The notes beneath the pieces were generated by a model, which had not been told where the DNA came from, ran no database searches, and saw only the letters and a program-made list of their open reading frames with translations. From assembly GCA_903933935.1 (NCBI GenBank), contig CAIZMB010000144.1, positions 1-47,305 on the forward strand: a stretch of 47,305 nt of DNA. Reading direction: 5' to 3'. Numbering within the stretch: the first letter of the stretch is position 1; the number at the start of each line of letters is the position of its first letter. Source of the stretch: an uncultured Cytophagaceae bacterium (lineage in GTDB: Bacteria; Bacteroidota; Bacteroidia; Cytophagales; Spirosomataceae). Shown here one piece after another: positions 19,711 to 29,698 of the stretch. The position numbers and the translations under genes are program-made.

Positions 19711-20727
19711 ATGATGAGAACAATTTTAACTTTTATTCCGGCCTTGTTATTTAAAGCGATAAGTTCTGTAAGGAATTTATTGTTTGACCGCCAAGTGCTT
19801 AGCTCTCATAAATTTTCTTCTCCCTTTATCTTAGTCATTGGTAACTTGTCCGTCGGCGGTACAGGTAAAAGCCCTTTAGTTACCTACATAGTCCAATATT
19901 GGCCTTGGAAATCTGAAGTGGGTGTGCTGAGTCGGGGTTATGGCCGTAAAACCAAAGGTTTTCGCTGGGTTAACAATGTGTCAACAGCCATGCAAGTTGG
20001 GGACGAACCTTTAGCTTATAAAAAATTATTTCCTCATGTGCCGGTAGCTGTTTGTGAAAAAAGGCCAAAAGGCGTTCAAAAAATGGTGGAAGATTTTCCA
20101 TTTCTGGATACGGTCATTTTAGATGATGCCTTTCAACATCGTCGGATTGCCGGAAACTTGAATATCATTTGTACCACATATAACAAACCCTTTTTTGAAG
20201 ACCAATTAATGCCTTTAGGGCGATTGAGAGAATCTATTTCTGGTATTCAACGAGCAGACGCCTTGTTTGTCAACCGTTGTCCTCGGGATTTTAATGCATC
20301 TGAATTCACTGTAAAAGCAAGAAAATATGTTCCAGATTCAATGCCCATTTTTTACACGCAAGTAAAATATGGGGAGATCGTTGGTCCCCAAACGAATACA
20401 AACAATTGGCATTTGTTAGCAGGCATTGCCGATCCGGCGCCCTTCTCTGAGTATGTATCGAGTCAATTTCAAGTTTTATCGGAGCGTTTTTTTCCTGATC
20501 ATCACACTTTTTCTGAAGCTGAATTATACGAGCTAAATTTAATGGCCAAGCATTTAGCCCCTGAGGAGGGGATTATCACCACATATAAAGATTATATGCG
20601 TTTACTGGATTCTTTTTCTGATTGTCCAGACCTAAAATCCAAGTTGTATTATCTGCCGATCGAAATGTCATTTGTGAATCAAGAGAAAGAGTTTTGGGCT
20701 TGGTTGAGCAATAAAATGAAAAGGTAA
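19711..20727 (+). CDS. lpxK: Tetraacyldisaccharide 4'-kinase LpxK
   Basis: 'LVIGNLSVGGTGKSPLVTYIVQ', 'VGVLSRGYGRKTKGF', 'VGDEPLAYKK', 'VILDDAFQHRRI'. Confidence 0.96.
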   Translation: MMRTILTFIPALLFKAISSVRNLLFDRQVLSSHKFSSPFILVIGNLSVGGTGKSPLVTYIVQYWPWKSEVGVLSRGYGRKTKGFRWVNNVSTAMQVGDEPLAYKKLFPHVPVAVCEKRPKGVQKMVEDFPFLDTVILDDAFQHRRIAGNLNIICTTYNKPFFEDQLMPLGRLRESISGIQRADALFVNRCPRDFNASEFTVKARKYVPDSMPIFYTQVKYGEIVGPQTNTNNWHLLAGIADPAPFSEYVSSQFQVLSERFFPDHHTFSEAELYELNLMAKHLAPEEGIITTYKDYMRLLDSFSDCPDLKSKLYYLPIEMSFVNQEKEFWAWLSNKMKR

Positions 20728-20743
20728 TTCCCATAAAAATATT

Positions 20744-20751
20744 TACCTTTG
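20744..20751 (+). promoter_or_regulatory. Bacteroidota -7 promoter element (TAnnTTTG)
   Basis: TACCTTTG directly upstream of the GTG start at 20756. Confidence 0.4.
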
Positions 20752-20755
20752 ATCC

Positions 20756-22747
20756 GTGAAAATAAGGAGTATACTTATATTTTTTATGTTGGTTTTGCCC
20801 ATTGCTTTTGCTCTAGGGCAAACTCCCATGAGCCCACAATCATCCGGACAGGGTTCAATGGATCCTTCCCAACCTAATCCTAACGGCGGATTTCCTGACC
20901 CTAAACTGACTAAAACTCCCACTCAATCCCCCAAAAGTGGCCGAGCAGCTTTAGATGATTCGACTAAACAGATTTATGGCCCTAATTCCACGCATTATTT
21001 CTTAGAAAGTGATGTGCTCAATGCTAAATTAGTTAATCGTACTATTGATACTTCTTTACACTTATTCCAACGATACCTATTTCAAGAAAAAGCCTATTAT
21101 TTAACAGCTAATCTTGGTAATGAGGGTACAGCGGTCCGAAACATCTTTGTTAAATCTCCCACTGCATTAGGAACATATTTAGGTTATAATGCCTATATGC
21201 CCTATGCTTTTGATACCGATGAAGTCAAGTATTACAACACAAAATCCCCCTTTTCCGATATCGATTATAGCTTAGGGGGAGGTGGTCAAACTCGCCTGAA
21301 TTTCACTTTTGCAAGAAACATCGATTCACTTTGGAACATGGGATTAGAACTTCAACGAGTAGTTGCCGATAAAGTATTAACCGATGCGGCTTTCAAAAAG
21401 GGCGATCAATTTTTATTAGGCCAATGGGGTGTTTTATTGCATTCCAATTTTCGCTCACGCAATAATAAATACCGCATTTTAGGCCATTTTAATTACTTCG
21501 ACCAAGGAGCAAATGATCAAGGGGGAGTAAAATTGACAACCGGACAGACGCCAACGGCCGCCCTAAATTACCTCGATAACACAGCGATTTTATCAAATTC
21601 AACTAGCCAGTCTAATGACCAATTTTTAAAGTTTCATGTATATCATGAATTTATTGGGTTCAAAGGCTTGCAATTTTTCCAACGATTTGATTTAGAAACA
21701 CGTAAAGTGAAGTATAGAGATATGGATTTTGACATGTCATTAGCAGATCGATTTTATCCTAAAACCTATATTCAATACATCAAAGCGCCTTCCGTGCCTG
21801 ATTCCATGTACAATGAAAATCAATGGAATTCCTATAGTCATCAAACTGGAATTAAGGGTGTATTTAGGAAATTTATTTATAGAGCCCATCTGAAGCAACG
21901 TTATTGGTCCGTTTACAATCCCATGAACGATGCTAGAATAGATCGTTTTGAAAATTACCTAGGTCTTTGGTTACATCAGTCCTTCTCGGATAACATTGAT
22001 TTTACAGCTGAAGGAGAATATCTCTTAGGATCAGATTATAAGTTAGCTGCTCAGTTTACTTCGCCGTGGTTTTATGCGAAGGTCCAACGAACCTCTTCGA
22101 GCCCTTCTATCGCACAAAATTGGGTACATAATATTTCATACCGTTGGAAAAATGATTTTGACAATATCCAATTTGATGTATTGGAAGGAGGATTGGAATA
22201 TAAATCAAAACAGTTTTATGTAAAACCCTATGTTACCATTCAGCGGATTGGGAATTGGTTGTATTTTGATTCATTAGCCAACGTAAAACAAACGAAAGAA
22301 GCGATTGGAGTATTTAGGACCAGTGTAGATCTAGGTGGGAATTTTGGAAAGTTTGAGTGGGGAACACGGCTTCATGCCAACACAAGTTCCGGCCCAGATC
22401 TTATTAGAATGCCTAGTTTTGTGGCGAATGCCAACTTAGCCCTGAATGTTCAATATAAGAAATTACTTTATTTACAGTTTGGCATAGATCTACAACATCA
22501 ATCCGCTTATTATGCAGATGCTTATATGCCTGCATTTCAGCAATATCACCTTCAAGACAATTTTCAACTCCCCGCCTATGTGCAGGTGGATGCCTATGTG
22601 AATCTTCGAATTAATCGGGTTCGATTGTTTTTTAAAATGTCCAATGTTACACAGGGATTAATAACGTCCAACTATTATACGGCCTATTTACATCCAGCGA
22701 TGGGGCGCGTGTTTGGATACGGAGTCAAATGGCTTTTGTTCGATTAA
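20756..22747 (+). CDS. Putative Bacteroidota porin (outer-membrane beta-barrel)
   Basis: Signal peptide 'MKIRSILIFFMLVLPIAFALGQ' with GTG start; many alternating aromatic beta strands; C-terminus 'YTAYLHPAMGRVFGYGVKWLLFD'. Confidence 0.75.
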   Translation: MKIRSILIFFMLVLPIAFALGQTPMSPQSSGQGSMDPSQPNPNGGFPDPKLTKTPTQSPKSGRAALDDSTKQIYGPNSTHYFLESDVLNAKLVNRTIDTSLHLFQRYLFQEKAYYLTANLGNEGTAVRNIFVKSPTALGTYLGYNAYMPYAFDTDEVKYYNTKSPFSDIDYSLGGGGQTRLNFTFARNIDSLWNMGLELQRVVADKVLTDAAFKKGDQFLLGQWGVLLHSNFRSRNNKYRILGHFNYFDQGANDQGGVKLTTGQTPTAALNYLDNTAILSNSTSQSNDQFLKFHVYHEFIGFKGLQFFQRFDLETRKVKYRDMDFDMSLADRFYPKTYIQYIKAPSVPDSMYNENQWNSYSHQTGIKGVFRKFIYRAHLKQRYWSVYNPMNDARIDRFENYLGLWLHQSFSDNIDFTAEGEYLLGSDYKLAAQFTSPWFYAKVQRTSSSPSIAQNWVHNISYRWKNDFDNIQFDVLEGGLEYKSKQFYVKPYVTIQRIGNWLYFDSLANVKQTKEAIGVFRTSVDLGGNFGKFEWGTRLHANTSSGPDLIRMPSFVANANLALNVQYKKLLYLQFGIDLQHQSAYYADAYMPAFQQYHLQDNFQLPAYVQVDAYVNLRINRVRLFFKMSNVTQGLITSNYYTAYLHPAMGRVFGYGVKWLLFD

Positions 22748-22786
22748 ATAAAACTTGATCAGTATACATAAACAGGGAATATTTAA

Positions 22787-22794
22787 TAAGTTTG
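22787..22794 (+). promoter_or_regulatory. Bacteroidota -7 promoter element (TAnnTTTG)
   Basis: TAAGTTTG 25 nt upstream of ATG 22819. Confidence 0.4.
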
Positions 22795-22818
22795 TGCTTT
22801 ACAAAAACCTGTTTTAAT

Positions 22819-23334
22819 ATGTCTCAAATTTCACGTCGAGAGTGGGTAAAAGGAATGGCTTTGGCCACCCTTGGAACCGTTGCATTTTATGATGCAAAAT
22901 CAATTTCTCCTACTCATTTTAATTTTACCCTAGCAGAAGATCATACCTTAGAATTAATCATGGGAGCCATTATTCCAGAGTCCTCCATTCCCGGTGCCAT
23001 CAGTTTAGGAGTACCTGTATTTGTGAAAACAATGTTGAAAGATTGTTATGAGGCAAAAGCCCAGCAAAGTTTTAAGAATGTCATGGGTGAAATTCCTAAA
23101 CTATTTTTAAACGAAAATAAAAAGGAAATTTCTTCGGCCTCAGAGTCAGAAAAGGAGCAGTTTATTTTTTCTTTGGAAAAAGGAAAACATGGGGTGGAAG
23201 CACAAAAAACATTAGCCACCTTAAAAGGCCTAACGATTCAGGGATATATGTCGACTGAATACATTATGGTCAATCATTTAAATTATCAAATGGCTCCCGG
23301 ATTTTTCAACGGTTGCGCCCCAATAAAGAAATAA
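22819..23334 (+). CDS. Gluconate 2-dehydrogenase subunit 3 family protein
   Basis: ATG at 22819 within ORF 22792..23334; 'SRREWVKGMALATLG' Tat-like leader, 'MGAIIPESSIPGAISLGVPVFV', 'GYMSTEYIMVNHLNYQMAPGFFNGCAP'. Confidence 0.85.
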   Translation: MSQISRREWVKGMALATLGTVAFYDAKSISPTHFNFTLAEDHTLELIMGAIIPESSIPGAISLGVPVFVKTMLKDCYEAKAQQSFKNVMGEIPKLFLNENKKEISSASESEKEQFIFSLEKGKHGVEAQKTLATLKGLTIQGYMSTEYIMVNHLNYQMAPGFFNGCAPIKK

Positions 23335-23337
23335 GTC

Positions 23338-25044
23338 ATGTATATTTTAAATAACGCGGAAAAACGCACATACGGTGCTATCGTAATCGGTTCAGGAATA
23401 GCAGGTGGTTGGGCCGCAAAAGAATTTTGTGATAAAGGTGTCAAGACTTTGGTCTTAGAGAGAGGAAGAAAAGTGACACATAATGAAGATTATCCTACAA
23501 CTTTAATGAGTCCTTGGGAATTTCCACATCGAGGCCGATTGACCATAGAAGAAATTGACGAAAACCCTATTGCCAGTAAATGCTACCAGTTTAAAGAAGA
23601 TTCGAAACATTTTATTGTCAAAGACAAAGAGCATCCCTATGAGCAGGATAAACCCTTTGATTGGATTCGTGGGTACCAGGTAGGTGGCAAATCTTTGCTT
23701 TGGGCTAGGCAAACACAGCGCTGGTCGCAGTTCGATTTTGATGGTCCAGCTCGTGATGGATACGCAACGCCTTGGCCCATTACTTACAAGGATATTGATC
23801 CATGGTATTCGCATGTGGAATATTTTGCGGGTATTTCCGGAAATAAAGATGGATTAGATTCCTTGCCAGATGGCGATTTCTTGCCTGGCTACGAATTGAC
23901 CTGTGTAGAAAAACATTTTCAAACTGAATTAAAAAAGCATTATAAAGATCGCCATGTTATTTCCGCTCGTTGTGCCCATATTTCTGAGCCACGAGAAATA
24001 CATCTCCAACAGGGAAGAGGGCGGTGTTTGAGCCGTAATTTATGCCAAAGAGGTTGTCCTTACGGAGGTTATTTTAGTTCAAACGCATCGACTTTACCTT
24101 GGGCAGCTAAAACAGGTAATTTGACATTGCGACCAGATTCTATCGTGGAATCTGTGATTTATGATGAAAAAAAGAAAAAGGCCGTAGGGGTTCGCGTGAT
24201 TGATGCGCACACGAATGAAATGGTGGAGTATTACGCGAAAGTAATTTTTGTTACGGCGGCAGCATTAAATACCAATGCCATATTGTTAAACTCAAAATCT
24301 GATCGCTTTCCAAATGGTTTAGGCAATGATAGCGGGGTCCTAGGGAAATATGTGGCTTTCCATAACTATCGAGCTACCATATCAGCTGAATATGACGGAT
24401 ATTTTGATTTTAAAACGGAAGGGAGTAGGCCTACTTCAGGTTATGTCCCTCGTTTCCGCAATTTATACAAACAAGAAACGAATTTCTTGCGTGGATATGC
24501 CGCTGGAATGAGCGCAAGACGTGCCAATACTACAGATCGAGATTCCGTAGGCGAGAGCTTAAAGAACTCATTATTAAATCCTAAATGGACTAATTGGTCT
24601 GCAGGTTCACACATGATGGGCGAAACAATTCCCAAGGAGACGAACAAAATTACATTGGACCCCATCAAAAAAGATGCGCATGGTTTACCGATCATGCACA
24701 TGGATGTTTCTTATGATGACAATGATGATAAAATGGTCAAAGATTTTATCGAGCAATTCACGGAGATGTATACCAAAGCCGGCTTTAAGAATATTCGTTC
24801 TCGAGATTCAAAACAAGCACCCGGTCTAGATATTCATGAAATGGGTGGTTGCCGTATGGGAACTGACCCTAAGACTTCGATGCTCAATAAATGGAATCAA
24901 ATGCACGCAGTTAAAAATGTATTTGTGAGCGATGGAGCCAGTATGACATCCACGTCCACACAAAACCCCTCATTAACATACATGGCATTGACTGCTCGAG
25001 CCGTAGATTATGCAGTAAAAGAAATGAAAAAGGGCAATCTATAA
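23338..25044 (+). CDS. GMC family oxidoreductase (membrane-bound dehydrogenase flavin subunit type)
   Basis: 'YGAIVIGSGIAGGWAAKEFCDKGVKTLVLERG', 'GYQVGGKSLLWARQTQRWS', 'DIHEMGGCRMGTDPKTSMLN', 'NVFVSDGASMTSTSTQNPSLTYMALTARAVDY'. Confidence 0.95.
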   Translation: MYILNNAEKRTYGAIVIGSGIAGGWAAKEFCDKGVKTLVLERGRKVTHNEDYPTTLMSPWEFPHRGRLTIEEIDENPIASKCYQFKEDSKHFIVKDKEHPYEQDKPFDWIRGYQVGGKSLLWARQTQRWSQFDFDGPARDGYATPWPITYKDIDPWYSHVEYFAGISGNKDGLDSLPDGDFLPGYELTCVEKHFQTELKKHYKDRHVISARCAHISEPREIHLQQGRGRCLSRNLCQRGCPYGGYFSSNASTLPWAAKTGNLTLRPDSIVESVIYDEKKKKAVGVRVIDAHTNEMVEYYAKVIFVTAAALNTNAILLNSKSDRFPNGLGNDSGVLGKYVAFHNYRATISAEYDGYFDFKTEGSRPTSGYVPRFRNLYKQETNFLRGYAAGMSARRANTTDRDSVGESLKNSLLNPKWTNWSAGSHMMGETIPKETNKITLDPIKKDAHGLPIMHMDVSYDDNDDKMVKDFIEQFTEMYTKAGFKNIRSRDSKQAPGLDIHEMGGCRMGTDPKTSMLNKWNQMHAVKNVFVSDGASMTSTSTQNPSLTYMALTARAVDYAVKEMKKGNL

Positions 25045-27968
25045 TGCAAACATTTTTAGGTAAAACAGCCGCACATATTTTTGGGGAGCATCCCATCGAA
25101 GCATTAAAAGATATTGCTATTGTGATGCCCTCGCAACGTGGGGTACTTTACTTAAAAAAAGAGTTAGCTATTTTAGGCGATAGACCTTTTCTATCTCCTT
25201 CTTTTTTCACCATAGAGGAGTTTGCGCTCCAAATGTCGGATTCTACTTTAATTGACCCCATTCAGTTGTTGATAGAGGCCTTTGCTTGTTTTAAGCAGGT
25301 AGATGATCAAGTCAATTTTGATCGTTTTATTTCTTGGGGCCAATTAATGCTTAAGGATTTTGAAACGTTAGATATGTATTTGGTTGATCCATACCAAATA
25401 TTTTCCTTTTTGTCGGAAGTGAAATCCATTGAGCGATGGGGCAAAGAATATGGGGAGGAGAATCCAGAGAAATTTATCACCCCACATACTACAACCTATT
25501 TTAAATTATTTGATCATTTACTAGAGGTTTATATTCGTTTGCATGCAAACCTTAATGCTAAAGGTTCCGTGTATCGGGGGATGGCATATCGAAAATTAGC
25601 CGATTCATTGGCCGCTGGGAAAGCGTTACCCAAGACGTTTAAAAAAATATATTTTGTGGGCTTTAATGCACTTTCTAAGGGAGAGGAAGAGATCATTCGT
25701 TTGTTGATTAAAAATGGAATGGCTGAGACGCTTTGGGATGCAGATGCTTATTATGTGGATAATTTGTTTCACCGAGCAGGTACTTGGCTGAAAAAATATT
25801 CGGATAGCTCCACAAATGAATTTTTATCTCGAGGACCATTCCAATGGAAAACCTCGGATTTATTGGACAAGCCCAAGCGTGTAGAAATTTTAGGATTAGC
25901 AAATCCTAGTGCTCAGGTGTTTGTCGCCATGGATATTATTCGGAAATGGCAACAAGAACACGGAACAGAGGAACAAGTGGCGCTTGTGTTAGCGGATGAA
26001 TCCTTATTAGACCAAGTGATGTTATACGTGGGGGAGTTTAAAGATAGGCTAAACATCACCATGGGTTATTCATTGAAGAAGACGCAAGTATTTTCCTTGG
26101 TTAATTTGTGGTGGGATCTGCAAAAACAATCGATTCAAGGGAAATTTTCTGTTTCCACCTTCAAATCAGTTTTCTCTCATGGGTTAATCGATTTATACAT
26201 CCAGCAGAAAAGCAAGGTTCAAAAGCGTGACTTCAAAAAGGATTTAAACGAATTGTACTCAAAGACCGATTTGTATGTTGGTTCAGATAAGATTTCAGCA
26301 TTAGCTTCAGAACTACCTATTTTGAAATACTTGTTTGCCCCTAACTTTAGTGTTTTTGTAGGGATTCTGAAATGCCAAGAAAATTTATTGGAATTAATTT
26401 TAAAGAGTATTCCAGACCAAGAATGGGATGAGGAAGCAGAAGCCATAAAACAAGCTTTGGCAGTTATTGAGTCATTATTGGAATCTTTTGAATCAGATGA
26501 TTTTGTGTCGATTGCTAGTGGAAAAGTATTATTGACCCAATTGCTCTCGCAACAGAAATTGACTTTTGTGGGAGCTGAAAATCGTAGTCTGCATGTGATG
26601 GGTTTGTTGGAGACGAGGACCTTGGATTTTGACCGAGTGATTATTTTGTCCATGAATGAAGGAAGTTTGCCCGGAACAAGAAAGCGAGAAAGTTTGATCC
26701 CTTTGGATATAGCCAATATGGCTCATTTTTCGTTGCCAACATTCACTCAGGCAGATGCAGTGGCATCATACCATTTCTATCGGCTATTGCAAAGGCCTCG
26801 TGAGGTAGTTTTATGTTATGTTCAGTCATCCGATAAATCTGGGGTAAAGGAGATGAGTCGATTTATTAAGCAAATCAAGCACGATTGGAAACGTAAAAAT
26901 CCATTAATTGAGATTCACGAACCTTGGATCGAGTTTTCGGCCAATCAAGCTGAATTTGAGCGAAATGATGGATCTGTTGAAAAGTCACCAGCCATCCTTG
27001 ATAAAATTAAAGGGAAATTGGCCAACTCAGGGCTTTCTACTTCCGCGATGACTATGTTTTCCACCTGTAGTCTTAAATATTTTTATGCTCAAATATTGGG
27101 CATGCGGAAAGAAAAGCAATTAGAAGATGAGTTAGGTGCGGATGTATTTGGTACTTGGGTGCATAAAGTTTTGGAAATAGTCGACAAGGAGGTTTTAGAA
27201 AATTACGAAGGGGTCTATGATCGAGTCAATTTAGAGGAGGTGGTTTCGGGTCTAGATGGATATTTGGAAAAGGCAATGAAGTCCATTCAAGAAAAAGAAG
27301 GTGTCTTTGAACTAGAGAAGGGATTTAATTTTGTGCTAAAAGAAGTTGCCAAAACGTTGCTAGAGTCTTATTATTCCAAATCTAATTTTTCAAAAAACAC
27401 TAAAATAATTGATTTAGAATCCACATTGACCCAAATCCTAAAGGTTCATTGGGGCCAAGAACTCCTCGATGTTAAAGTGACTGGCCGTATCGATCGGTTG
27501 GATATATTGGACAACCGTGAAATTCGTATCATTGATTATAAAACTGGCAAAGTAGAAAGGTCGGAATTGAAATCAGGAGAATTAGGTTTGCGGAATTCAA
27601 TTTTAGCGGTCGAATTAAAGCCTAAAATACTCCAACTCTGGTTATATAAATTTTTGTTAGCTTCCGAACTAGTAAATGTTTCTCCAAAAAACGAACAAGT
27701 TTTGGCAGGTTTAAGCCTTCAATCACATTCGATCAAGCCAGGAATTATTTCTTTTAGAAATTTAAAAGAAGGAGTTTTAAGCGATGAAGAGCATGATTTA
27801 TGGTTTGAATCTGGGCCCAACTGGGATCAATTCTTACAGGATTCTCAGGAGGTAATCGAAAGCTGGGTTCATCAGATTTTAGACGTAAATACGAAGTTTG
27901 AAAAAACGAAAGAAGTTTCAGATTGCCAGTATTGCGATTTTAAGGTGATATGCCAAAGGGAATTGTAG
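25044..27968 (+). CDS. AddB/RexB-like protein with C-terminal PD-(D/E)XK nuclease domain
   Basis: Start overlaps the preceding stop by 1 nt (TAATG). 'ELGADVFGTWVHKVLE', 'VTGRIDRLDIL...IRIIDYKTGKVE', Fe-S-type cysteines 'FSTCSLKYFY' and 'CQYCDFKVIC'. Confidence 0.88.
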   Translation: MQTFLGKTAAHIFGEHPIEALKDIAIVMPSQRGVLYLKKELAILGDRPFLSPSFFTIEEFALQMSDSTLIDPIQLLIEAFACFKQVDDQVNFDRFISWGQLMLKDFETLDMYLVDPYQIFSFLSEVKSIERWGKEYGEENPEKFITPHTTTYFKLFDHLLEVYIRLHANLNAKGSVYRGMAYRKLADSLAAGKALPKTFKKIYFVGFNALSKGEEEIIRLLIKNGMAETLWDADAYYVDNLFHRAGTWLKKYSDSSTNEFLSRGPFQWKTSDLLDKPKRVEILGLANPSAQVFVAMDIIRKWQQEHGTEEQVALVLADESLLDQVMLYVGEFKDRLNITMGYSLKKTQVFSLVNLWWDLQKQSIQGKFSVSTFKSVFSHGLIDLYIQQKSKVQKRDFKKDLNELYSKTDLYVGSDKISALASELPILKYLFAPNFSVFVGILKCQENLLELILKSIPDQEWDEEAEAIKQALAVIESLLESFESDDFVSIASGKVLLTQLLSQQKLTFVGAENRSLHVMGLLETRTLDFDRVIILSMNEGSLPGTRKRESLIPLDIANMAHFSLPTFTQADAVASYHFYRLLQRPREVVLCYVQSSDKSGVKEMSRFIKQIKHDWKRKNPLIEIHEPWIEFSANQAEFERNDGSVEKSPAILDKIKGKLANSGLSTSAMTMFSTCSLKYFYAQILGMRKEKQLEDELGADVFGTWVHKVLEIVDKEVLENYEGVYDRVNLEEVVSGLDGYLEKAMKSIQEKEGVFELEKGFNFVLKEVAKTLLESYYSKSNFSKNTKIIDLESTLTQILKVHWGQELLDVKVTGRIDRLDILDNREIRIIDYKTGKVERSELKSGELGLRNSILAVELKPKILQLWLYKFLLASELVNVSPKNEQVLAGLSLQSHSIKPGIISFRNLKEGVLSDEEHDLWFESGPNWDQFLQDSQEVIESWVHQILDVNTKFEKTKEVSDCQYCDFKVICQREL

Positions 27969-28000
27969 AATTGTTCCTATATAAAACGCATAAAAAGAAT

Positions 28001-28008
28001 TAATTTTG
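28001..28008 (+). promoter_or_regulatory. Bacteroidota -7 promoter element (TAnnTTTG)
   Basis: TAATTTTG 23 nt upstream of ATG 28031. Confidence 0.4.
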
Positions 28009-28030
28009 CCTCACAATAAATTTTATCCAA

Positions 28031-28315
28031 ATGACATTTCAAGAAATCAACGACAAAATTGTTTCATTAGCAGCTCAAAAAGGAGGCCAAGGGGTTTCTT
28101 TTAAATTTGCATTTCCTTCAGGTATCATCGTTGTAACCGGTGAGGGCCAAGTAACCAATGAAAATCTAGATACAGATTGTACCATTGCTACCTCAGAAGA
28201 AACTTTTACAGCTATTTTAAATGGCGAATTAAATTCCATGATGGCGGTGATGACTGGAAAAGTAAAGATATCGGGCGACATGACCGTCGCAATGAAATTG
28301 ACGAATTTGATCTAA
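28031..28315 (+). CDS. SCP2 sterol-binding domain-containing small protein
   Basis: 'DCTIATSEETFTAILNGELNSMMAVMTGKVKISGDMTVAMKL' is typical of SCP-2 domains. Confidence 0.85.
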   Translation: MTFQEINDKIVSLAAQKGGQGVSFKFAFPSGIIVVTGEGQVTNENLDTDCTIATSEETFTAILNGELNSMMAVMTGKVKISGDMTVAMKLTNLI

Positions 28316-28318
28316 TCG

Positions 28319-29686
28319 ATGGACTTTAAAGACACCATCGTTGCATTAGCGACACCGGCTGGCGTAGGTGCTATTGGGGTCATACGGCTTTCAGGAGTTC
28401 GAGCGATCGAAATTGTGAATGACGTTTTTCAACCCAAGGACTTATCCATTCAGACTTCTCATACCCTTCATTATGGACGGATTGAGTCAGCAGGTCGCGT
28501 GTATGACGAGGTAGTTGTTAGTTTATATGTTGCCCCAAAATCGTATACAAAGGAACATGTCGTGGAGATTTCATGCCACGGTTCTCCCTTTATTCAAGAA
28601 AGTTTAATCCGATTATTCACCGAAAAAGGGGCTCGGTTTGCGCGTCCTGGTGAGTTTACCCAACGCGCATTTTTGAATGGAGCGTTTGATCTTGCTCAGG
28701 CGGAGGCAGTTGCCGATGTCATTGCGGCAGATTCAGCGGCTGCACAATCAGCTGCATTGCACCAATTAAGAGGTGGATTTTCCAAAGAACTAGCTGCTTT
28801 ACGAGAGGAGTTGATTCATTTTGCTTCGTTAATCGAATTGGAACTAGATTTTGGTGAAGAAGATGTGGAGTTTGCTGATCGCAAGGATTTGGAGGCTTTA
28901 GTTGTCCAATTGCTAGATCATGTTCGCCCACTGGTGGAAAGTTTTAGGACGGGAAATGCGATCAAGAATGGCGTGGCGACAGTTATTGTCGGTAAACCCA
29001 ACGCTGGTAAGTCGACCTTATTAAATGCATTATTAAACGAGGATCGAGCCATTGTTTCTGAAATCGCTGGAACTACGCGTGATAGTTTAGAGGACGAATG
29101 GACTTTAGGGGGCATTAAATTCCGGTTAGTGGACACAGCAGGTCTGCGCGAAACAGTCGATGTGATCGAGGCTTTAGGAGTTGAAAGAACACAAGCTTGG
29201 GTTAAAAAGGCCCAAGTGGTGATTTATATGGCTGATGCGATGACTGAATCTGTAGAAGGATTACAGGCTGGGATTATGGCTTTGGGTACCTTAGAAATTC
29301 CGGTCATTCAAGTGTTAAATAAGGTAGACCAAGTTTCTAACGCAGTTTTAGTGGCTTTTCAAGAGGCTTTACCAGATGTGATATTGATGTCGGCAAAAAA
29401 TCAGGTTGGCCTACCCGAATTAGAAAAGGCGCTTTTAAATATCATCGGGCTTGACCAAGCCAATGCCAGTGGTACTTTGGTGACGAATATAAGGCATTAT
29501 CAGCAATTAGTACAAACCCAGGAAACGCTTATTGGTGTTCTAAATGCTTTGAAAACCGGTTTGACAGGTGATTTAATCGCTCAGGACCTTCGTCATGCCC
29601 TACATCATTTGGGTGAAATAACAGGCCAAATATCGAACGATGACTTATTGAAAAATATCTTTGGCAAGTTCTGCATCGGAAAATAA
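28319..29686 (+). CDS. mnmE: tRNA uridine-5-carboxymethylaminomethyl(34) synthesis GTPase MnmE
   Basis: 'DTIVALATPAGVGAIGVIRLSG', G1 'GKPNAGKSTLLNALL', 'DTAGLRET', C-terminal 'IFGKFCIGK'. Confidence 0.98.
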   Translation: MDFKDTIVALATPAGVGAIGVIRLSGVRAIEIVNDVFQPKDLSIQTSHTLHYGRIESAGRVYDEVVVSLYVAPKSYTKEHVVEISCHGSPFIQESLIRLFTEKGARFARPGEFTQRAFLNGAFDLAQAEAVADVIAADSAAAQSAALHQLRGGFSKELAALREELIHFASLIELELDFGEEDVEFADRKDLEALVVQLLDHVRPLVESFRTGNAIKNGVATVIVGKPNAGKSTLLNALLNEDRAIVSEIAGTTRDSLEDEWTLGGIKFRLVDTAGLRETVDVIEALGVERTQAWVKKAQVVIYMADAMTESVEGLQAGIMALGTLEIPVIQVLNKVDQVSNAVLVAFQEALPDVILMSAKNQVGLPELEKALLNIIGLDQANASGTLVTNIRHYQQLVQTQETLIGVLNALKTGLTGDLIAQDLRHALHHLGEITGQISNDDLLKNIFGKFCIGK

Positions 29687-29698
29687 TCCATTTATAAT

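Noticed and set aside
26219-26716. 165-aa minus-strand ORF inside the AddB-like gene
   Set aside because: Antisense to a confident CDS with conserved motifs; no independent start signals or recognisable domain.
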